A stretch of DNA of 64,000 nucleotides, from the NCBI GenBank assembly GCA_017645645.1, contig JAGCOB010000014.1, forward strand, positions 30,765 through 94,764, given 5' to 3'. The notes under the pieces are model-generated. The model made no database searches. It was not told where the DNA came from and was given only the letters and a program-made list of their open reading frames with translations. The translations under genes and the position numbers were made by a program. Positions 31,913-40,684 of the stretch are shown piece by piece (positions within the stretch are counted from its first letter, which is position 1; the number at the start of each line of letters is the position of its first letter). Origin of the DNA: Prevotella sp. GTDB taxonomy: Bacteria > Bacteroidota > Bacteroidia > Bacteroidales > Bacteroidaceae.

Positions 31913-34804
31913 TCACTGTTGGTTTTTTCTGATATATCGACCTGGACGGTCTGTCAGTAAGAGGATGGTGACGATGATGCTCATCAGGAGCAGTACCGTC
32001 ATGTTGTATCGTAATGTCTTGATATGATAGGGTCCGATGATTTTCTCGCTACTATAGAAAGGAGCGCGTCCTATCTGGTTGCGAGGGGTGAGATAGACGG
32101 GACCGGTACGTGGGACGATGACATCGTCAATCACGTCGAGGAGTCTGCGATGACCGCCGCTGACTACAAAGTCTTCCAGTTTGAGGTTGAAGTTGTCGCG
32201 TTTCAGGTCAAGTAACGTCTCCTTGCCGTACTTCCTGATGAAGTCTGCCGTAAGGGCATCCACCTTGAGGGTTGCCTGATTGCTGCGCCTGGAGAGAATC
32301 TTCTCCGCCTCCTTCATGTAATCATACAATGAAGTATAAGAGGAGTCACCCTGATAGGGTTTCATGCCGCAGTATTCCGTCACGACAGGCAGGTTGGTAT
32401 GGATTACCTGCATGTGGTTGGGGTTGATGTCCTTGCCTTTCTTCTGCTCGTCTTTCAGTGTCTCCAGTTGTGACTGTATCTCATAGAGATAGCCGACATT
32501 ATAGAACTGTGTCTCGTATTTCTCTTTGTCCAAGTCGAAGAACATCCGTTCATATCTGTTGTCGGTAAACGATGTGACAGCGAGTGCCTCAAACGACCAG
32601 CGCGAAGGGATGAAGTCACCGATGACAGGTACATTGCCCGTCTTGCTCTTCGGGGTGAGATCAGCGAAACTGACGACCAAGCCGCAGAGCAGGATCTGTG
32701 GTATCAGCAACAATGGAATACTGATATAGATGGCGACCACTGAGTTCAGGCATTGTGAGAGCAACAGTCCTGTCAGGCCTGCCAGGAAGGTTGTGGCGAA
32801 CAGGATGAGCCACCATGTACAGAACAGTCCGTGCAGTCCCATAATCGTATTGCCGATGATGATAAACAGGAAGGTCTGTATCAGTGCGACACCTGCCATA
32901 TAGACAATCTTCGACCAGATATAACTGCCATACGACAGGTTCAGGAAGCTCTCGCGTTTCAACAAGGCACGGTCCTTGATAATCTCTTCCGCACTGCCGC
33001 TCATGCCGATGAAGGTGGCCACGATGACTGACATGAAGAAGTAACTCACGAGGTTTTTGTTGTTCATGACAGTATATTCACCTTGGGGGGCATAGCGTGT
33101 GAGGTAGGCACAGATGAGTGCCAGGACAGGGGCTTCCAACAATGTGATACACAGGTATTGGACGTTGGTGATCTTCGTCTTGATATTACGACGCAGGAAG
33201 ATAAAGAACTGCTTCAACTTGCCTGGCTTCTTCTGGTCCGATGGCGGCACGTCACTGACGGACGGTGCTTCCATCTCTTCCCTGTTCTTCAAATACATCT
33301 CATGCCACTCCTGTGGCGTTACTTTCCTTTCGTCCGAAGGTTCACCGGTATTGCTGAGTGCCTTCTCATCAATGATATTGAGTACAATCTCCGGATTGAC
33401 ATTACCACAGGTCGGGCAGGCACTGGTCTCCGCATCGGCATAGTTGGCTGCCTCCTTGAAATAAGTGATGGCATCAATGGGATTGCCGTCGAAGACAGGA
33501 TAGCCTCCTCTGTCAAGCAGCCACAGGCGGTCGAAGAGTTTATAGACATCACTCGACGGCTGGTGGATGTTGACGATGATAAGCTTGCCCTTGAAGGTCA
33601 ACTCCTTCAACAGGTTGATGACTTTCTCCGTATCAGCAGAAGACAGTCCGGATGTCGGCTCGTCCAGGAAGAGGACGGCAGGCTCACGGATTAGTTCCAA
33701 GGCAATGTTCAGACGCTTGCGCTGTCCGCCGGAGATGTATTTGTTGATGGCAGATCCCGCCTTTAAGTCCTTTACCGCATCCAGTCCCAAGTCCTTGAGG
33801 GTCTTCATCACACGCTTGTCGATGTCCTCGGCAGACATGCCCTCAAAACACAGCTTGGCGGTGTACCAAAGGTTCTGATAGACGGTGAGTTCCTCGATGA
33901 GCAGGTCGTCCTGAGGCACAAAGCCAATCAAATCCTTAGCGGCAGGCTCCGAGATATCGTGACCGTTGATGGTGATACTTCCCTCCTGCGGTTTAAGACT
34001 ACCGTTCAGCAGTGACAGCAAGGTCGTCTTACCTGTACCAGAGCCACCCATGATAGCGAGGAGTTCCCCGTTATGCAGGTTGAAGCTCAGGTCGTGCATG
34101 CCATTGTCACTATTGGGGAAGCGGAAGTTGATATTACGTCCACAGAATGTAACGTCTTCCGTCTTATCATCCTCGTTGCTATAGGCGCTGGCTATCGTCG
34201 AATAGTAGAGGGTTTTGCCGCTGCTGCTCTTCAGTACACTGCTCTGCAACCATACCTGATAGGCTCCGGAGAGGACAGGGACATCATTCAGCAGAACAGT
34301 ATCGTTGCCCATATAAGTGAAAATGAGCATTCCTGTCACGCTGTCCATCAGTGTCTTCAACGCTCCTTCAAAACCTTCGGGATGATGAATCATCACATGG
34401 GCAGTAGGCTGGTCGGTGGCATAGGCATAGAAGTCGTCAAACTGCGTCTTGGGGATATTGAACTTCTCTGCCATCGTCGTAAACATGCTGACAGCCTTCA
34501 GTCCGTCGTCGCTGCAGAACTCCATAAGACGCAACAACAGCAACGACTCTTCCTCAGGACGTATCTTCCCATGCAGACTGGAACAGATGGCTGCAACGGT
34601 CTCCTGCGTATTCAGGTTGTCCGTCATCTCATAAGCCCCTCGCATATCACTATATAAATCGAGATAGAGGTCTATGTTCCTGATGCCGAAATGATGACGC
34701 AAATAACTGACAAGCATGTCTTTAGCCCATGCCTCATCCACTTGCTCTTCCTTGCCGAACAGCGCAAACAGACTGATAAAACTGGATAGTATGACGTCAG
34801 TCAT
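31913..34804 (-). CDS. ABCG-type ABC transporter, fused ATPase and permease
   Basis: 963 residues. Residues 1-110: acidic helical domain recalling TerB-like modules. Residues about 225-440: ABC ATPase with Walker A GGSGTGKTTLL (~253-263), signature ISGGQRKRLN and Walker B VLFLDEPTSGLSS. A CPTCGN pair near 480 could bind metal. Residues about 545-960: ABC2-type permease with six or so helices and a large loop of ~200 residues before the last helix. The ATPase-before-permease order is that of eukaryotic ABCG half-transporters. Such proteins export lipids or small molecules. Own promoter (34822-34829); first gene of a five-gene operon running into the STAS, RelA-like and LuxR genes. Confidence 0.88.
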   Translation of the reverse strand: MTDVILSSFISLFALFGKEEQVDEAWAKDMLVSYLRHHFGIRNIDLYLDLYSDMRGAYEMTDNLNTQETVAAICSSLHGKIRPEEESLLLLRLMEFCSDDGLKAVSMFTTMAEKFNIPKTQFDDFYAYATDQPTAHVMIHHPEGFEGALKTLMDSVTGMLIFTYMGNDTVLLNDVPVLSGAYQVWLQSSVLKSSSGKTLYYSTIASAYSNEDDKTEDVTFCGRNINFRFPNSDNGMHDLSFNLHNGELLAIMGGSGTGKTTLLSLLNGSLKPQEGSITINGHDISEPAAKDLIGFVPQDDLLIEELTVYQNLWYTAKLCFEGMSAEDIDKRVMKTLKDLGLDAVKDLKAGSAINKYISGGQRKRLNIALELIREPAVLFLDEPTSGLSSADTEKVINLLKELTFKGKLIIVNIHQPSSDVYKLFDRLWLLDRGGYPVFDGNPIDAITYFKEAANYADAETSACPTCGNVNPEIVLNIIDEKALSNTGEPSDERKVTPQEWHEMYLKNREEMEAPSVSDVPPSDQKKPGKLKQFFIFLRRNIKTKITNVQYLCITLLEAPVLALICAYLTRYAPQGEYTVMNNKNLVSYFFMSVIVATFIGMSGSAEEIIKDRALLKRESFLNLSYGSYIWSKIVYMAGVALIQTFLFIIIGNTIMGLHGLFCTWWLILFATTFLAGLTGLLLSQCLNSVVAIYISIPLLLIPQILLCGLVVSFADLTPKSKTGNVPVIGDFIPSRWSFEALAVTSFTDNRYERMFFDLDKEKYETQFYNVGYLYEIQSQLETLKDEQKKGKDINPNHMQVIHTNLPVVTEYCGMKPYQGDSSYTSLYDYMKEAEKILSRRSNQATLKVDALTADFIRKYGKETLLDLKRDNFNLKLEDFVVSGGHRRLLDVIDDVIVPRTGPVYLTPRNQIGRAPFYSSEKIIGPYHIKTLRYNMTVLLLMSIIVTILLLTDRPGRYIRKNQQ

Positions 34805-34821
34805 TTCCTTATATAGATTTG

Positions 34822-34829
34822 CAAATTTA
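34822..34829 (-). promoter_or_regulatory. -7 box TAAATTTG for the ABC transporter operon
   Basis: Minus-strand TAAATTTG, 17 nt upstream of the ATG. It divides the cluster into two transcription units (38-40 kb side and 29-35 kb side), though read-through is possible as no terminator is seen in the 106-nt gap. Confidence 0.55.
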
Positions 34830-34910
34830 TTAAAAAAAATACGTTAGCCTCTTATCGTACCAGTTAAAAAATACTAAAGGGCATTGTTTCTATATCTTCT
34901 GGGTAGTATA

Positions 34911-37265
34911 TTATGTCAAGTTTTTTCGTAGTGTGAGAACGTTCATTCCGTCTATTCGTTCGTAGTTGACGGAGTCCATGATTTGTCTGACCAGATGGAT
35001 ACCTAATCCTCCGATGGAGCGTTCTTCCACACTCAGTGTAGTGTCAACGGCTTCTTTCTTCGTCGGGTCAAAGGCAATGCCAGTGTCTGTGATGACGAAT
35101 TTGAGACGCTTGTCAGTGTAGACAGCGTCGATGTCCACAAGTCCCTTTCCATTCTGATAGGCATAGAGGACCACATTCGTGACAGCCTCTTCCAGCGCGA
35201 GGTTCAGACTGGCGACGAGTGCCATGTCAACACCAGCCTCCTCACAAACAGAGTCAACGAACTCAGGCAGTTTGTTGAGCTCCTCCACCTCATTCTTGAG
35301 GGTCAGGTGCTTGGATCTTGCCTGCTCGTCTTGTTGGTGCAGATATTTGATACTCAGCATGGTCAAGTCGTCGCTCTGCTCCGCACCGCCGGCATGTTTG
35401 GTAACGGTATCGGTCATGATGTTAATCTGCTCGTGTGGTGTGAGACTATACATCTTATGTGCAACGGCAAGGGCTTGGTCGTCTCCTAATTGCTCATGCA
35501 CTTTGTTCTCCGCCTCGTTGAGTCCGTCAGTGTAAAGGAAAATGGTTGCACCATAAGGAATGATACATTCTTGTTCCTCAAACCGGAAGTCGGGCATGAT
35601 ACCTAACGGCAGATTAGGAATAATGTCAAGGAAGTGGACATCGTCCTGCTTGATGGCGATGGGCGCATTATGTCCGGCGTTACAATACCTCAACCGACCT
35701 GTAGGCATGTCAAGGATACCCATGAAGAAGGTGACGAACATATTAGAGTCGTTGTCTTTTGCCATTGCGTCGTTGATGGCATTGACAATCTTCGCAGGAC
35801 GGTTCTCATGGGTGGAGACAGTACGGAACAGGGAACGTGTGACAGCCATCACCAACGAGGCAGGTACTCCCTTTCCACTCACGTCGCCGATGCAGAAGAA
35901 CAGTTTCTCGTCACGGATATAGAAGTCGAACAAATCGCCTCCCACCTCCTTGGCAGGTCTCAGTCGTCCATAGATATCAATATCGTCTCTTTCTGGATAA
36001 GCAGGGAATATCTTGGGGAGCATCGACTGCTGGATGTTACTAGCAGTCTTTAACTCACCTTCTATCAAGGCTTTAGAGGCAGTGGTCTCCTTCAGCTCCT
36101 CAATATAGTTTGTAAGCGAATGCTGCATGTTGTTGAACGACTGACTGAGTTGCCCGATTTCATCTGTTCTCTGGGTTGGCGGCAACGCCTCGTCGAAATG
36201 TCCGGATGCGATGGTCTCTGCCCCATGTGCCAGTTGTTGAAGCGGTTTCAGTTCCTTGGTGATAATACGACTGAACACCAAGAGCATGATAACCAATCCG
36301 AGGATAATGATACCCGTCACAATCTTCAACAGTCGGAAATAGCCTCCGAAGATGTCACTTTCCGAACAGACAATGGCAACGCTCCATCCTGTAGTGCCAA
36401 GGGGTTTGTAGAATACATAGCAGTCTTTTCCGTCAACGACCATCTGATGCATGCCTTCCTCTCCGTTCTGCATGGCATGACCGAGGTTGGTGATGGCAGT
36501 GTCAGGCTTCAGCAGCGTCTCCGTATAGATGGTCTGATAGAACAGTTTCGTGGTGTCTGGATGTACGAAATAAGTACCGCTTTGTCCTATCATGATACTG
36601 TAGGAGTTGGGGTAGGGCTTGACGGCAGATATGGTATTCGAGAGCCAGTCTAACGACAAGTCGACAGACATGGTTCCTACATACTGACCTTTATTATCTT
36701 TCAACGGTTTACAATAGGAGATAATTCTGCCAGGAGAGGAGGTGTCACCATTCGAATTATCTATGAAAGGTTCTGTCCAACAGGGACGGTTCAGCAGTTT
36801 AGGTAACTGATACCAGTCCATGACAAAATATTCGAAAGACTCATTGCCTTCCTGCATCGTCAGGATTCCGTCACTTCTTCTCACGGAGTAGGCAGAGAAG
36901 AAACGTCCTTTTTCTTTAAAGAAATAAGGTTCGAAGGAGATCGAACAACCATTCAGTTCCGGGTTATTGACAAGGATACGCCGACAGTATACGAACATGG
37001 AGTCGGGAGCATCCAGATGTCGGGCAGCGAGCCAGTCAGTGTTGTTGGTGGCTACCTCCACTTTCGTAAGAATGGTGTTTACACGTTCTGCCGTATTATC
37101 CAGAATCTGGGTGGCATGGTTGATGGCCTCCTGCCGTATGGCTTTTCGTGACTGAATGAACATGAAACCGAGGGCAATCAGAAAGATAAGGGCAGCAAAG
37201 AGTACTATCCACAGGCTAAGTCGGGTGGATAGTGAACTTTTGATATGATTAAACGGATGCTTCAT
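34911..37265 (-). CDS. membrane sensor with PP2C (SpoIIE/RsbU) phosphatase and RsbW-type kinase domains
   Basis: 784 residues. Order: membrane helix (~17-40), periplasmic dCache-like sensor (~45-300, with WTEPFIDNSNGDTSSPGRIISY), second helix (~310-335), HAMP (~340-395), PP2C phosphatase (~425-620, metal-binding Asp in EVGGDLFDFY, GDVSGKG and SDDLTML), and HATPase kinase (~650-784, N-box LALEEAVTNVVLYAY, TDTGIAFDP, GGLGIHL). Both enzymatic sites look intact, so one protein could both phosphorylate and dephosphorylate a STAS protein such as the one at 30760-31062. Paralogue of the gene at 38215-40599. Confidence 0.93.
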   Translation of the reverse strand: MKHPFNHIKSSLSTRLSLWIVLFAALIFLIALGFMFIQSRKAIRQEAINHATQILDNTAERVNTILTKVEVATNNTDWLAARHLDAPDSMFVYCRRILVNNPELNGCSISFEPYFFKEKGRFFSAYSVRRSDGILTMQEGNESFEYFVMDWYQLPKLLNRPCWTEPFIDNSNGDTSSPGRIISYCKPLKDNKGQYVGTMSVDLSLDWLSNTISAVKPYPNSYSIMIGQSGTYFVHPDTTKLFYQTIYTETLLKPDTAITNLGHAMQNGEEGMHQMVVDGKDCYVFYKPLGTTGWSVAIVCSESDIFGGYFRLLKIVTGIIILGLVIMLLVFSRIITKELKPLQQLAHGAETIASGHFDEALPPTQRTDEIGQLSQSFNNMQHSLTNYIEELKETTASKALIEGELKTASNIQQSMLPKIFPAYPERDDIDIYGRLRPAKEVGGDLFDFYIRDEKLFFCIGDVSGKGVPASLVMAVTRSLFRTVSTHENRPAKIVNAINDAMAKDNDSNMFVTFFMGILDMPTGRLRYCNAGHNAPIAIKQDDVHFLDIIPNLPLGIMPDFRFEEQECIIPYGATIFLYTDGLNEAENKVHEQLGDDQALAVAHKMYSLTPHEQINIMTDTVTKHAGGAEQSDDLTMLSIKYLHQQDEQARSKHLTLKNEVEELNKLPEFVDSVCEEAGVDMALVASLNLALEEAVTNVVLYAYQNGKGLVDIDAVYTDKRLKFVITDTGIAFDPTKKEAVDTTLSVEERSIGGLGIHLVRQIMDSVNYERIDGMNVLTLRKNLT

Positions 37266-37269
37266 GTTA

Positions 37270-38205
37270 CTATTTTGCTATAATTTCTTGATAGGTAATT
37301 TCACGTCCTAACATCATGTGCTCCATCATCAGCCTGCTGGCTTGCTTTACCATATCAGGGCGCAGCCGGAATTCACGTTTCTTAGACTCACGGTCTACTT
37401 GCAAGCGGAGGATGTCTGTCAGCATCAACTGTTGCAGTACGCGGTTGGTGGCAATATGATCTTTTTGTACGTAGCGCATGACGATATCCAGTGTCTCTTC
37501 AGGATGGGCGGCAGCCCATTCCCATCCTTTTCTGCTGGCAGCAGCAAAGCGATGAGCCTGTTCCCTGTGTTTCATGTAATAATCACGTGACATATAGACG
37601 CCGTCCTCCTGTACGTTATAGCCATGATCACAGAAACGGTATACATTGTTTTTCGTAGGTATGAACCCAGCCTGTACCAACTGGTAGTACTCATTATAAC
37701 TCATAGCCAAAGTAGCATCGATGGCACCAGATACAAAGAGGTTGATATTACTGGCATAGGGAATCCATTGATAATCAAGTCCCTCTTTGATACTCATACA
37801 GATGGCAATTTGTCCGAAACCTGCATTCCAGATACCTACCTTGGCACCTTTCTGTGTCAAAGGGTTCTTGTTTCGGCGAGATGCTATCACCAAGGCATTG
37901 TTCATGGAAGTCTGCAGGATGTTGACCAAGGGGATGCCGTTGTCGATGATATCCATCGCCTGTACCAACTGTAAGGTGGTTGCATGACTCTCATTGTTAC
38001 GGATACGACTCATCGCCGATTGCGTGACAGACGGATGGACAATCTCGACATCAATGCCGGCTTGCTTGTAGAAACCTTTCTCCTGAGCAACATAATAGCC
38101 TGCAAACTGAGCTTGGGCACTCCATTGTGGTGTGAAGACCAGTTTGTCCTGTGCATAGGTTGCCGTATAAAAGAGCAACAACAGATATGTGACGGTTTTT
38201 CTCAT
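37270..38205 (-). CDS. NMT1/THI5-like periplasmic binding protein, no permease nearby
   Basis: 311 residues with signal peptide (about 19 residues, MRKTVTYLLLLFYTATYAQ). The fold is recognised from FTPQWSAQAQFAGYYVAQEKGFYKQAG and IVHPSVTQSAMSRI, typical of NMT1/THI5 and SsuA-type solute-binding proteins that bind pyrimidine precursors, sulfonates or similar. There is no lipobox and no ABC permease or ATPase of the importer type next to it. It lies 4 nt upstream of one sensor gene and 9 nt downstream of the other, so I infer that it presents a ligand to their Cache domains rather than feeding a transporter. Confidence 0.85.
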   Translation of the reverse strand: MRKTVTYLLLLFYTATYAQDKLVFTPQWSAQAQFAGYYVAQEKGFYKQAGIDVEIVHPSVTQSAMSRIRNNESHATTLQLVQAMDIIDNGIPLVNILQTSMNNALVIASRRNKNPLTQKGAKVGIWNAGFGQIAICMSIKEGLDYQWIPYASNINLFVSGAIDATLAMSYNEYYQLVQAGFIPTKNNVYRFCDHGYNVQEDGVYMSRDYYMKHREQAHRFAAASRKGWEWAAAHPEETLDIVMRYVQKDHIATNRVLQQLMLTDILRLQVDRESKKREFRLRPDMVKQASRLMMEHMMLGREITYQEIIAK

Positions 38206-38214
38206 GCTTATTAT

Positions 38215-40599
38215 TTAGGGTTGAGTGTTAAGTCTCTTAATTAGTGTCAGCACATTTTTGCCTTTGATGCGCTCGTAGTTGACAGAGTCCATGATCTGTC
38301 TGACCAGATGGATCCCCAGTCCTCCAATTTGACGCTCTTCCACGCCAAGTGTGGTGTCTACTTCTTCTTTTTGGGTAGGGTCAAAAGCGGAGCCTGTGTC
38401 CGTAAGGATGAATTTAAGGTACTTGTCCGTATAGACAGCCTCAATATCCACATCTCCCTCGTCCTTTCCATAGGCATAGAGAACGACATTGGTGGCAGCC
38501 TCCTCCAAGGCAAGGTTCAGACTGGCGATGAGTGCCATGTCAATACCTGCTTCTTCACAAACGGTATCTACGAATTCCGGCAGTTTATTGAGTTCCTCTA
38601 CTTTGTTTTTGAGGATTAAGTGACGTGACTTCGCCTGCTCGTCATGTTGATATGTGTATTTGATACTCAGCATCGTCATGTCATCACTCTGCTCCGCACC
38701 GTTTACATGTTTGTTGACAGCCTGCGTCATCTTATTGATTTGTTCCTGTGGTGAGAGGTTGAATGCATCCTGTTCGACAGCAAGGATACGTTCGTCACCG
38801 AGTTGTTCGTGCTGGTTATTCTCTGCCTCGTTGAGTCCGTCAGTAAACAGGAAGATAGTGGCACCATGGGGCATCCATGTCTCCTGCTCCTCAAATTGGA
38901 AGTCAGTGACGACACCTAAAGGTATGTTGGGAATAACCGGAAGGAAATCCACTTCGTCTTGTTTGATGAAGATAGGTGCATTATGTCCAGCGTTACAATA
39001 CCTCAACCGGCCTGTAGGAAGGTCGAGGACACCCATGAAGAAGGTCACGAACATGTTGGACTCGTTGTCTCTTGCTATTGCATCATTGATGGTATTGACA
39101 ACCCTCGAAGGACGGTTCTCATGAGAAGAGAAGGAACGGAACAGGGAACGTGTGACAGCCATCACCAACGAGGCAGGTACGCCTTTCCCACTGACGTCAC
39201 CAATGCAGAAGAACAGTTTCTCGTCACGGATATAGAAATCATAGAGGTCACCGCCGACTTCCTTGGCAGGAGCCAATTGCCCGTAGATGTCTAAGTCATC
39301 CCTTTCGGGGAAAGGCGGGAATGTCTTGGGAAGCATCGACATCTGGATGTGACGGGCGGTATGCAGTTCACCTTCTATACGACCTTTCTCCTCATTCATG
39401 ATCTTGGTCTCTTCAATCTGTTTGACAAGCGAGGTCTGCATGGTCTCAAACGAGTTACGCAGGCGGAGCATCTCGTCTTTGCTCTTAATCTTCGGCAGTT
39501 CTGCCTGGAAGTTTCCTTTGGCAATCTCATCGGCAGAGTCGGCAAAGCGACGTAGCGGTTTGGTGATGCGGCGGATTACTCCGCGACAAATCAGTGCCAC
39601 GATGATAAGTCCGATAACCATGAAGACGATGAGTGCTGTCAGGAAATAGAAGACAGGATTGAGAATGTTCATCAAGGGGATAATCACTCCCATCGTCCAA
39701 TCCGTATGTTCTATGGGTGAGTAGAACATGATGTAGACATTGTTGTTCTTACTTATAAAGATCTTCGATTTCCCTTTCTGTGTGTCTGATATATTTACGG
39801 AGTTTTTGGCATTCTCCTTGAAGAAGTCTTGGATGGTCTTATTAAGCACATAGGCTTCATTTGGATGTACTACAAAGGTTCCCTCACGGGACACGATGAA
39901 ACTATAGGCTTGTTCGGACATGTCATCCCATGACCAGTTTAAATGATCATTGTAGGTGTTATCCATCTCCTTGGTGAGGTCTGACAGCCAGTCTAATGAG
40001 ATATCTGCTGTCTGAACGGCATAGAATTCTCCCCGGCTGTTAATCAATGGCAAGGAATAGGTAATCATCGGAACCTCTCCGCCACCCTTGTCAATGTAAG
40101 GCTCAGACCACACACCCTCTCCCAACTCTATGGGTCGTTGATACCATTCCTGATGCTGATAGTCATACTCCTTATCCGTCAGTTGTTTTGTATGGATGCC
40201 TGTGCTGTCGCGATAGGCGTATGGTGAGAAAGGCTGTCCTTTCTTAGGCTCATAGTTCGGGTTGTAGGCAACGGCAGCTCCAACGATATTTGGATTGAGG
40301 ACTAGCAAGTTTTCCTGGGCAAAATACAGACGATGATCGTTACCCATGTTCTCCTGCACCTCTGGCACGTTGTTGGTTACGGCAGTCTCTACAGTGGCGA
40401 AAACATTGTTGATTCTCTCATTGGAGACTTGTATGGCAGTGACGTTCAGCAATAAGAGGAGGATAAATCCCGCTATACAGATGATGAAGAGGATAAAGGC
40501 AAGAATCGCTGTAAATACCACCGTCATAGACAGGATAACACGCCATGTCAGTCTCTTGGCGATGGAGCTTTTACGCTTGAATATGCGTGGTAGTTTCAT
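38215..40599 (-). CDS. membrane sensor with PP2C phosphatase and RsbW-type kinase domains (paralogue)
   Basis: 794 residues, same architecture as the protein at 34911-37265 and very similar from the PP2C domain onward: stretches such as IRDEKLFFCIGDVSGKGVPA and SLVMAVTRSLFR are identical, while the periplasmic sensors differ strongly. Metal Asp residues (GGDLYDFY, GDVSGKG, SDDMTML), the N-box EEAATNVVLYAY and DTGSAFDP are present; the G1 Gly-x-Gly is less regular than in the paralogue. Tandem duplication followed by divergence of the sensing part is the simplest history. First gene of the cluster, promoter at 40624-40631. Confidence 0.92.
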   Translation of the reverse strand: MKLPRIFKRKSSIAKRLTWRVILSMTVVFTAILAFILFIICIAGFILLLLLNVTAIQVSNERINNVFATVETAVTNNVPEVQENMGNDHRLYFAQENLLVLNPNIVGAAVAYNPNYEPKKGQPFSPYAYRDSTGIHTKQLTDKEYDYQHQEWYQRPIELGEGVWSEPYIDKGGGEVPMITYSLPLINSRGEFYAVQTADISLDWLSDLTKEMDNTYNDHLNWSWDDMSEQAYSFIVSREGTFVVHPNEAYVLNKTIQDFFKENAKNSVNISDTQKGKSKIFISKNNNVYIMFYSPIEHTDWTMGVIIPLMNILNPVFYFLTALIVFMVIGLIIVALICRGVIRRITKPLRRFADSADEIAKGNFQAELPKIKSKDEMLRLRNSFETMQTSLVKQIEETKIMNEEKGRIEGELHTARHIQMSMLPKTFPPFPERDDLDIYGQLAPAKEVGGDLYDFYIRDEKLFFCIGDVSGKGVPASLVMAVTRSLFRSFSSHENRPSRVVNTINDAIARDNESNMFVTFFMGVLDLPTGRLRYCNAGHNAPIFIKQDEVDFLPVIPNIPLGVVTDFQFEEQETWMPHGATIFLFTDGLNEAENNQHEQLGDERILAVEQDAFNLSPQEQINKMTQAVNKHVNGAEQSDDMTMLSIKYTYQHDEQAKSRHLILKNKVEELNKLPEFVDTVCEEAGIDMALIASLNLALEEAATNVVLYAYGKDEGDVDIEAVYTDKYLKFILTDTGSAFDPTQKEEVDTTLGVEERQIGGLGIHLVRQIMDSVNYERIKGKNVLTLIKRLNTQP

Positions 40600-40623
40600 G
40601 AGTTCTTAGTTTAATATCCGTCG

Positions 40624-40631
40624 CAAAGATA
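40624..40631 (-). promoter_or_regulatory. -7 box TATCTTTG for the sensor-phosphatase genes
   Basis: Minus-strand TATCTTTG, 24 nt upstream of the ATG at 40599, packed directly behind the terminator at 40633-40672. Confidence 0.7.
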
Positions 40632-40632
40632 C

Positions 40633-40672
40633 AAAAAAAGTGGCAATCTTGTAACGGATTGCCACTTTTTTT
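40633..40672 (-). terminator. terminator of the decarboxylase operon
   Basis: Stem AAAAAAAGTGGCAATC / GATTGCCACTTTTTTT with an 8-nt loop; symmetric A and T runs make it functional on either strand. Downstream of the beta-subunit gene on the minus strand. Confidence 0.85.
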
Positions 40673-40684
40673 ATGCGAACTAGT

